NCBI GenBank assembly: GCA_027622275.1
Contig: JAQBZB010000043.1
Coordinates: 1-42,740, forward strand
Length of the DNA: 42,740 bases
Reading direction: 5' to 3'
DNA from: Planctomycetota bacterium
Lineage (GTDB): Bacteria; Planctomycetota; Planctomycetia; Pirellulales; Pirellulaceae
Shown: positions 37,341 through 42,740 of the stretch, piece by piece
How the letters are laid out: the number at the start of each line of letters is the position of its first letter
How positions within the stretch are numbered: position 1 is the first letter of the stretch
Notes under the pieces: model-generated
What the model was told of the DNA's origin: nothing
Seen by the model: the letters and a program-made list of their open reading frames with translations, nothing else
Database searches by the model: none
Translations under genes and position numbers: made by a program

Positions 37341-40300
37341 TTACCCACTGTGTGAGTTCAAGGGCGTCGCGGTTGTTCGTTTCATGATTGTGTACAGACA
37401 GGGCACGACCAGCAGCGACAACACCGTTGCGCCCAGAACGCCGCCGATGATGGCTCGGGCCAAAGGCACGTTCGCGTCGCCACCGCTCAAGCCAAACGGT
37501 GCCAGAAACAAGTGAGGTACCGCCATCGGAAGTAGCGCCAGCCAAGTGGTCAACGAAGTCATCAAAATCGGACGCAAACGAATCTTTGTAGCATCAATGA
37601 TGGCATCGCGTGGACTCAATCCATCGCGAACACGGTGGTTGGCAAAATCAACCAAGACGATCGAGTATTCGACAACAATACCGACCATCATGATCAAGCC
37701 CATGAAGGACATGATCGACAGCGTGCCGCCGGTCGCCCATAACAGTCCCACCACACCGACGAAGCCCAAGGGAACCGTCAGCAAAATGATGAACGGATCG
37801 ACGAAGCTGCGGAACTGTGCGACCATCACGAGATACACGAGCAGAATCGCGATGACCAAGCCATTAGTGAACTGTGTAAACGAGTCGCGCATCGAGCGGA
37901 CTTCGCCTTGCATCTGAAGCGTATAGCCTTGCCCGCCGAATTCACCGCCGATGTCATATTCCTTGCCGCGTTCGGTGACTTGCACGAACAACCCCAGTTT
38001 GGAATTAGCTTCCAAGCGTTGTTCGATCTTTTCGACCAACGTGCCAACGTCGTAGCCTGGCAGCACGTTCGCGTAGATATCGGTAGCTCGCGTGATGTTG
38101 TGGTGATTGATCACGGCCGGGCCGGTTCCCTGCGTGATTTCCGCGACGTTTCGCAGTGACACGGGACGCGTGCTCCCCGCGCCTGTGATCGGGACGTCGC
38201 GAAGCGTGTCGAGCGAATTGATGTCCGCCTCCGCATACTGAACGCCGAGGAAGTAGTGATTTCCGTTAGGTGCGATCCAGAACGCAGGGTCGAAGTTGAT
38301 CGAACTGTTGGTTGCACTGACGAGATTTTTCATCACGTCGTCAACATTCACACCTTGGTAAGCCGCCGAGATGCGATCCATCTTGATCTTCAGCGTGGGA
38401 TAATCCATGCGCTGGGCGATGCGAACGTCCACTGCTCCTGGAACTTGGGCCGCTTCCTCTTTGACGATGCGAGCAATATGCTGCGCGGTATCGAGCTTGG
38501 AACCGGTAATTTGAAAGTGAATCGGCGAGGGCTCGCCCATGTTCAGCGCAGCCGTCATCATGCCGCCGGTGTCGAAGGCGAACTCGACGCCGGGAAACTG
38601 CTGGTTCAGCTTCTGCCGCAATTCCGAAACGGCGTCGAACACACCGGGGCGGCCGGCCTTGTCCTTGAGCTGGACCAAGACAAACGAATCCATCGGGCCG
38701 GTGTTCGGTGTGTAAGCCGCGGGCCAATCCATGAGAACTCCGATGTTCGAGATGACCATCTGGAGATACGAATCGGGCGCATCCTCTTCCCCAACGGCAA
38801 AGCCAGGATCAGCTTGGCCGAGTGTGTCCATGACGACTTGCTCGACTTGCTGGATCTTTTCCTCGGTCCGCTCGATTCGCGTGCCCGATGGCAAGCGAAC
38901 GTAGATCGTGAATTGGCCGGAATCGACTGGCGGAAAGAGTTCGCTGCCCATCGTCGTCAACAGGAACGCTGCACCACCAAACAACGCGGCGGCAATCAAA
39001 ACCACGACGAATCGCATTGCCACGACCGCGGCAAGGAAGTTTCCAAAGGCTCGCATGAATGAGCTTTCGGGACGCTGCTGGGCATCGCCGTTGGTGCTGG
39101 TTCGCAGAAACTTCGCACAGTACGAAGGGACGAGTGTCATCGCGATCAGATAGGAAGCGATGATCGCAATCGTCGCGGCTAAGGCAAGCGGGGTGAAGAG
39201 AAACTTGGCCAACCCCGATAGAAACACGATGGGATAAAAGACAACGCAGAAGGTCACCGTCGAGACCAGAATCGGCAACGCGACTTCGCTGGCACCATCG
39301 ATCGCCGCATCCATTGACGATTTCCCCATGCGACCGTGCCGGACGATGTTTTCCAGCACCACGATCGATTGATCGACCAAGATGCCAACGGCAAGTGCGA
39401 GGCCGCCGAGTGTCATCGCGTTGATCGTGTCGCCGGTATAGAAGAGGCCGATGATCGCTACCAAGATCGACAGCGGAATCGCCAGAAAGATGATCAAGGA
39501 AGACCGCAAGCTGCCGAGGAAGACTAGCACCACCAGCCCGGCAAGTACAGCGCCCAGCCCGCCTGCGATTTGCAAACCGGTAATGCTTTGGCGAACTCCG
39601 ACCGATTGATCCATGACGACGCTCAGCACCAGCGGCTTCATCTTGGGGTTATCGGCGTTCATGTCTTTCAGACGCTGGCCGATGCGCGCCAAACGCTCGT
39701 TGATCGAATTCACGATGTGAATCGTGTTGGCGCCGGGTTGCCGATAGATCGGAATGTAGACCTGTCGCTTTTGGTTGATGCGAACGACGTTCGACTGGAT
39801 CTGTCCGGCATCAGTCGCTTGTCCGACGTCGCGCAGGAGTACTGGGGCACCATCGACGATTTTGATCGGAGTCAGATTGATTTCGTCGACGGTATCGGTC
39901 AGCGCATTGGTAAAGATCTGAAAGTCGAGATCTCCCATCTTGGCGTTGCCAGCGGGAATCAGGACGTTCTGCTTCAGCAACGCTTCCTGGACATCCATTA
40001 AAGACAAGCCGCGGGCTTCCAGCTTTTGGCGATCCAGGTAGCAGAGGATTCGGCGGAGCTTGCCGCCGTAAACCGCGGGCGCTATCACGCCTTGAATGGC
40101 CTGAAGTTGGTTACGCAACTCGTAGTAGGCGATGTCGTACAGCTCTTTCTCGGTCATCAGCGGGTTGGAAACTGTGACCAGACAGAGCGGAACGGAAGCG
40201 GTCGGATCAAACGGCATGACCATCGGCGGGACCGTGCCAGGCGGCAGATAGAACATGTCACTCACCGCAAAGCTAGTGACTTGTGCCATCGCTTCTTCGT

Positions 40301-40613
40301 TGGAAATGTCCTCTCGAAAGAAGTCTTTGACGACGCACACACCTTGCATGGCCTTGGCTTCTTGATGCTCGATGCCGACGGATTGCCCTGTCCATCGTTC
40401 AAGGCGGCTCATGATGTCGCGTTCCATCACCTCGGGAGGCATACCCGGATAGAACGTGACAATCTGGACGGCGGGCGTTCGGAAGATGGGCAGCAGGTCG
40501 GCTGGAATTTTCTGATAGGACGTGATGCCAACGACCAGAACGGCCAACGCCACGACGACGACTGCATCGGGTCTTCCGATTGCGAAAGTTGAACGGGTTG
40601 TGCGGGTTTGCAC
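37341..40613 (-). CDS. RND-family efflux permease
   Basis: The inner-membrane pump driven by the proton gradient, 1090 residues from a GTG at 40613. The frame is open to an ATG at 40688, but that part lies in a palindromic repeat, so the shorter start is preferred without certainty. Two halves each have porter loops and TM bundles: TM4 is LALAVGILVDQSIVVLENIV and TM10 is MMVGIVVEYSIVLVDFANH. The TM4 Asp pair of AcrB is Asp-Gln here and the TM10 Lys is Glu or absent, so the proton relay differs. Porter-domain motifs such as FFREDISNEEAMAQV and PGVEFAFDTGGMM are visible. Drug or metal specificity cannot be assigned. Confidence 0.93.
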   Translation of the reverse strand: MQTRTTRSTFAIGRPDAVVVVALAVLVVGITSYQKIPADLLPIFRTPAVQIVTFYPGMPPEVMERDIMSRLERWTGQSVGIEHQEAKAMQGVCVVKDFFREDISNEEAMAQVTSFAVSDMFYLPPGTVPPMVMPFDPTASVPLCLVTVSNPLMTEKELYDIAYYELRNQLQAIQGVIAPAVYGGKLRRILCYLDRQKLEARGLSLMDVQEALLKQNVLIPAGNAKMGDLDFQIFTNALTDTVDEINLTPIKIVDGAPVLLRDVGQATDAGQIQSNVVRINQKRQVYIPIYRQPGANTIHIVNSINERLARIGQRLKDMNADNPKMKPLVLSVVMDQSVGVRQSITGLQIAGGLGAVLAGLVVLVFLGSLRSSLIIFLAIPLSILVAIIGLFYTGDTINAMTLGGLALAVGILVDQSIVVLENIVRHGRMGKSSMDAAIDGASEVALPILVSTVTFCVVFYPIVFLSGLAKFLFTPLALAATIAIIASYLIAMTLVPSYCAKFLRTSTNGDAQQRPESSFMRAFGNFLAAVVAMRFVVVLIAAALFGGAAFLLTTMGSELFPPVDSGQFTIYVRLPSGTRIERTEEKIQQVEQVVMDTLGQADPGFAVGEEDAPDSYLQMVISNIGVLMDWPAAYTPNTGPMDSFVLVQLKDKAGRPGVFDAVSELRQKLNQQFPGVEFAFDTGGMMTAALNMGEPSPIHFQITGSKLDTAQHIARIVKEEAAQVPGAVDVRIAQRMDYPTLKIKMDRISAAYQGVNVDDVMKNLVSATNSSINFDPAFWIAPNGNHYFLGVQYAEADINSLDTLRDVPITGAGSTRPVSLRNVAEITQGTGPAVINHHNITRATDIYANVLPGYDVGTLVEKIEQRLEANSKLGLFVQVTERGKEYDIGGEFGGQGYTLQMQGEVRSMRDSFTQFTNGLVIAILLVYLVMVAQFRSFVDPFIILLTVPLGFVGVVGLLWATGGTLSIMSFMGLIMMVGIVVEYSIVLVDFANHRVRDGLSPRDAIIDATKIRLRPILMTSLTTWLALLPMAVPHLFLAPFGLSGGDANVPLARAIIGGVLGATVLSLLVVPCLYTIMKRTTATPLNSHSG

Positions 40614-40640
40614 GATCTTTCGGATTACAGCGGCGATTAG

Positions 40641-40820
40641 GCGAGCGGGAGACGTAAGTCCCCTGATGACACACACATGACAAGACATCAGGGGACTTAG
40701 GCAACTCCCGGAAATTGGCGTACCGGAGAACCGCAGGCTAGCGCCAGGCGGCTGATTTCATCAGGTTCCCTCCCAACTGGTTGATTATTTTCCAGGAGTT
40801 GCCTGACGTCCCCCGCTCGC
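40641..40820. repeat. Nested inverted repeats and a MITE fragment upstream of the efflux operon
   Basis: An outer pair, GCGAGCGGGAGACGT (40641-40655) with 40806-40820 (one mismatch), encloses a perfect 14-bp pair, TAAGTCCCCTGATG (40655-40668) with CATCAGGGGACTTA (40686-40699). Between them lies the 31-base sequence at 40726-40756 that is identical to 34186-34216. The left end overlaps the possible long N-terminus of the permease gene. The region is the divergent spacer to pfkA and must also contain both promoters, none of which is clear. Confidence 0.7.
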
Positions 40821-40887
40821 CGTCAGTGACCTAGACTTTCAAAACCAGTCGGAGCCAACGAGCTACAGGTAGATCGAGGTAGGTGAA

Positions 40888-42147
40888 ATGTCGCACGCGG
40901 CGAAACGCATTGGGATCTTGACGTCTGGCGGCGATTGCCCGGGCCTGAACGCCGTCATCCGCGGCGCGGTCAAGACGGCCGAGCGACACGGATACGATGT
41001 CGTGGGCTTCATCAAAGGTTACGAAGGACTCGTTGATCCTGTCACTTACATCCCGCTGAACAGCAAAAACACCGCAGGGATTCTCACGCAAGGCGGGACG
41101 ATCCTCGGTTCGACGAACAAGGGACGATTCGCGGCCACCGTCGGCGTGCAAAATCGTTTGGAAATCGATCCTGTACTCCTCGCCGGCGTCAAGGCAACTT
41201 ACGAGCAACTCGACCTGAGCGGATTGATTTGCGTGGGCGGCGACGGTTCGTTGTCTGTCGCCCAGCAGTTCCACGAGTACGGCCTGCCGGTCGTCGGCGT
41301 TCCCAAGACCATCGACAATGATCTATCGGCGACCGCGTTCACGTTCGGATTCGATAGCGCCGTCGCGTGTGCGACGGACGCGCTCGATCGCTTGCACACA
41401 ACCGCTGCCAGCCACGAACGCGTGCTGGTGTTGGAAGTGATGGGCCGACATGCCGGCTGGATTGGCTTGTACGCGGGAATCGCGGGTGGTGGCGACGTGA
41501 TCCTGATCCCAGAGATTCCATGGACCTTCGAGAATGTCTGCGGCAAGATCTTGGAACGCGATCAACAAGGGAAGAAATTCACGTTGGTCGTGGTCGCGGA
41601 AGGAGCCGAGTTGCCCGATGGCGAAGTCGTTACGGCCGAGCGTCGACAAGACACTCGGCAAACACGTCTGGGCGGCATCGGGAATGTTGTCGCCCACGAA
41701 ATCGAAAGGCGAATCGGCCGCGAGACGCGCGTTTGCGTGCTGGGACATCTTCAACGAGGCGGAGGGCCAACAACGTTCGATCGCGTACTGGCAACGCAGT
41801 TTGGCTCGCACGCCGTTCGTCTGATCATCGAACGTAGGTTTGGCGAGATGGTCTGCTATCAACCGCCGTCCATCTTGAGCGTTCCGATCATCGACGCTGT
41901 CAACAAGCTGTCGCGGGTTGACGCAAACAGCTCGGCGGTTCAAGCCGCCCGCGCACTGGGTATCAGCTTCGGCGACACGTCGGACCTCGCGGGACCGTTC
42001 GGCATCGATAAACGGATTGCCATCGAAGAAGCGCCGATCGAAACACCACTGGCCGAACCGCCACTCGAGCCGGTCTCCCCTTCGAGCGAATCAGTGCCTG
42101 TCGAGTGGGAAGCCGCAGCAGCGTATGCTGACGCCGCGATGTGGTAA
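40888..42147 (+). CDS. pfkA: 6-phosphofructokinase, group III (ATP type predicted)
   Basis: Phosphorylates fructose 6-phosphate in glycolysis. It has 419 residues; GAGGT precedes the ATG by 7 bases. GGDCPGLNAVIRG (14-26) is the nucleotide loop, GGDGS (117-121) carries the Gly that marks ATP use, and PKTIDND (139-145) carries the catalytic Asp and the Lys seen in PPi and mixed group III enzymes. MGRHAGW and GHLQRGGGPTTFDRVLATQFG complete the pattern. Gly with Lys is the combination of actinobacterial group III ATP-PFKs, so ATP is predicted as donor, with PPi not excluded. The last 35 or so residues are a Pro/Glu-rich tail not seen in short PFKs. Divergent from the efflux operon. Confidence 0.93.
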   Translation: MSHAAKRIGILTSGGDCPGLNAVIRGAVKTAERHGYDVVGFIKGYEGLVDPVTYIPLNSKNTAGILTQGGTILGSTNKGRFAATVGVQNRLEIDPVLLAGVKATYEQLDLSGLICVGGDGSLSVAQQFHEYGLPVVGVPKTIDNDLSATAFTFGFDSAVACATDALDRLHTTAASHERVLVLEVMGRHAGWIGLYAGIAGGGDVILIPEIPWTFENVCGKILERDQQGKKFTLVVVAEGAELPDGEVVTAERRQDTRQTRLGGIGNVVAHEIERRIGRETRVCVLGHLQRGGGPTTFDRVLATQFGSHAVRLIIERRFGEMVCYQPPSILSVPIIDAVNKLSRVDANSSAVQAARALGISFGDTSDLAGPFGIDKRIAIEEAPIETPLAEPPLEPVSPSSESVPVEWEAAAAYADAAMW

Positions 42148-42184
42148 TCGACTGAGGCGAACGGCAGTTGGAACCTCACCGAAA

Positions 42185-42246
42185 TACAAGCACGCAGCGC
42201 AAGCGAGTGTGTCTCGGAACCCACTTGCTTGCGCTGCGTGCTGGTA
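42185..42246 (+). terminator. Long hairpin after pfkA
   Basis: A 25-bp stem with two mismatches (42185-42209 with 42222-42246, 12-base loop); the 21-base core has one mismatch (AGCACGCAGCGCAAGC against its complement). AAGCTTTT follows at the base of the right arm. It begins about 40 bp after the pfkA stop, so it may end transcription, and it resembles a dispersed intergenic palindrome of planctomycetes. Confidence 0.6.
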
Positions 42247-42564
42247 AGCTTTTAGCCGCCGCTCGTCTTGGCACGCGCCAGATCGCGGCTTCCGCTTGTT
42301 TAGCCCGATTCAGCACTTGGTGGTGCCAAGCGTGGCATCAGCCAAAAGATATTCAACACACCGAGGCGAATCAAAAGAGGGACCCATCCGACGCCTGCCC
42401 TAATTCTTCGCGCAAATTTGTTCGCCGGCCATTGAATTCCGTGTCCCTTGAACGCCGCGAGGATTTTCAAGATAGCCAACAAATTCTTCACTTGCATTCA
42501 GGGATAGCAGGGACCCCCTCCGGCTCGACCGCCACTAGAACTGAACTCTTAGCGTCATTCCGAA
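42247..42564. other. Non-coding stretch after pfkA
   Basis: 318 bp with no supported gene. A 65-codon minus-strand frame at 42300-42497 has no ribosome site and no family resemblance. A small stem, TGCCA-AGCG-TGGCA, lies at 42324-42337. Nothing else stands out. Confidence 0.35.
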
Positions 42565-42711
42565 TCAAAAAACGATTGGCCTGCGCCAGGAAACGATGCC
42601 GAAGTGTTCTGGACCGGCGGCTTGAACGCGTTCTTGAATCTGCCCAGTGGGCTTGCCAATGAAACGTCTTTTCGAGCCCGAGGATTTCCGCTTCTTGCTT
42701 CCTGTAACCAT
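42565..42711 (-). pseudogene. Probable N-terminal fragment of an IS110-type transposase
   Basis: A 48-residue frame with a strong ribosome site (AGGAG eight bases before the ATG at 42711). It is very basic at first (SKKRKSSGSKRRFIGKP) and then reads QIQERVQAAGPEHFGIVS. In IS110-family transposases of this phylum a similar leader precedes the first catalytic Asp (GIV-VDxAK). Here the frame departs just before the Asp position (SWRRPIVF-stop), and no further catalytic motif follows downstream. It could also be a small basic protein. The assignment rests on memory of the pattern only. Confidence 0.4.
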
Positions 42712-42740
42712 TCGAAAGTCTCCTGACTGAAGGTTGGGCA

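Noticed and set aside
40614-40688. Longer N-terminus of the RND permease from the ATG at 40688
   Set aside because: The extra 25 residues are encoded by a palindromic repeat and do not resemble RND N-termini; kept only as an alternative start.
42300-42497. 65-codon minus-strand frame with hydrophobic stretches
   Set aside because: No ribosome site, no recognised family, and its codons do not resemble the neighbouring genes.

Overview
The window looks like chromosome of a planctomycete, most likely of the Pirellulales type. The signs are protein architectures typical of that phylum: an LEPR-XLL/CSLREA surface protein ending in a dockerin pair, a zinc-ribbon Hanks-type kinase fused to a transmembrane segment and a very long WD40 array, a DUF1501 protein, a planctomycete-style ECF sigma factor, giant FG-GAP/ASPIC-UnbV proteins, a Tat-dependent Gfo/Idh/MocA oxidoreductase and a CsrA. 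Intergenic regions carry many palindromic repeats. No rRNA, tRNA, CRISPR array or intact insertion sequence was seen.

Layout. 103-4018 (minus): a sugar/sugar-acid operon in the order PfkB-type kinase, gnd, SDR dehydrogenase, cupin; a perfect 26-bp inverted repeat lies between the kinase and gnd. 4274-5644 (plus): divergent Tat-exported oxidoreductase. 5805-10121 (minus): a 1438-aa secreted modular dockerin protein. 10360-16855 (plus): one very long gene (kinase, TM, about 27 WD40 units, DUF1080) that now reads as three pieces because of one extra G in a G5 run (12911-12915) and a TAG where a WD40 Trp is expected (16004-16006). It is followed by small debris of a retropepsin-like gene and of another WD40 repeat (16726-17006). 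17113-17739: ECF sigma factor. 17929-19371: DUF1501 protein. 19509-26874: two tandem paralogues of about 1.2 kaa with N-terminal anchor, TPR-like, FG-GAP, ASPIC/UnbV and a large unassigned C-terminal region. 26896-28635 (minus): secreted polysaccharide deacetylase with an extra C-terminal half. 28970-29179: csrA. 29436-29942: GNAT acetyltransferase. 30050-33581: YtrA-like GntR regulator, ABC ATPase and a large membrane protein, overlapping and surely co-transcribed. 33582-34305: repeat-rich spacer with a GC hairpin cluster and a MITE-like element. 34306-40613 (minus): RND permease, adaptor, TolC-type lipoprotein (tripartite efflux operon). 40888-42147: 6-phosphofructokinase. 42148-42740: repeats and an apparent transposase N-terminal fragment.

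How the genes work together. The kinase/gnd/SDR/cupin set suggests hexonate or keto-deoxy sugar-acid catabolism, with the divergent Tat oxidoreductase possibly acting on sugars outside the cytoplasm. The regulator/ABC/permease set is a self-regulated envelope export or stress module, and the RND set is a complete efflux pump. The least explained item is the tandem pair of giant FG-GAP/ASPIC proteins with their strongly conserved C-terminal module, next to DUF1501. The most informative evolutionary item is the broken kinase-WD40-DUF1080 gene with its debris field.
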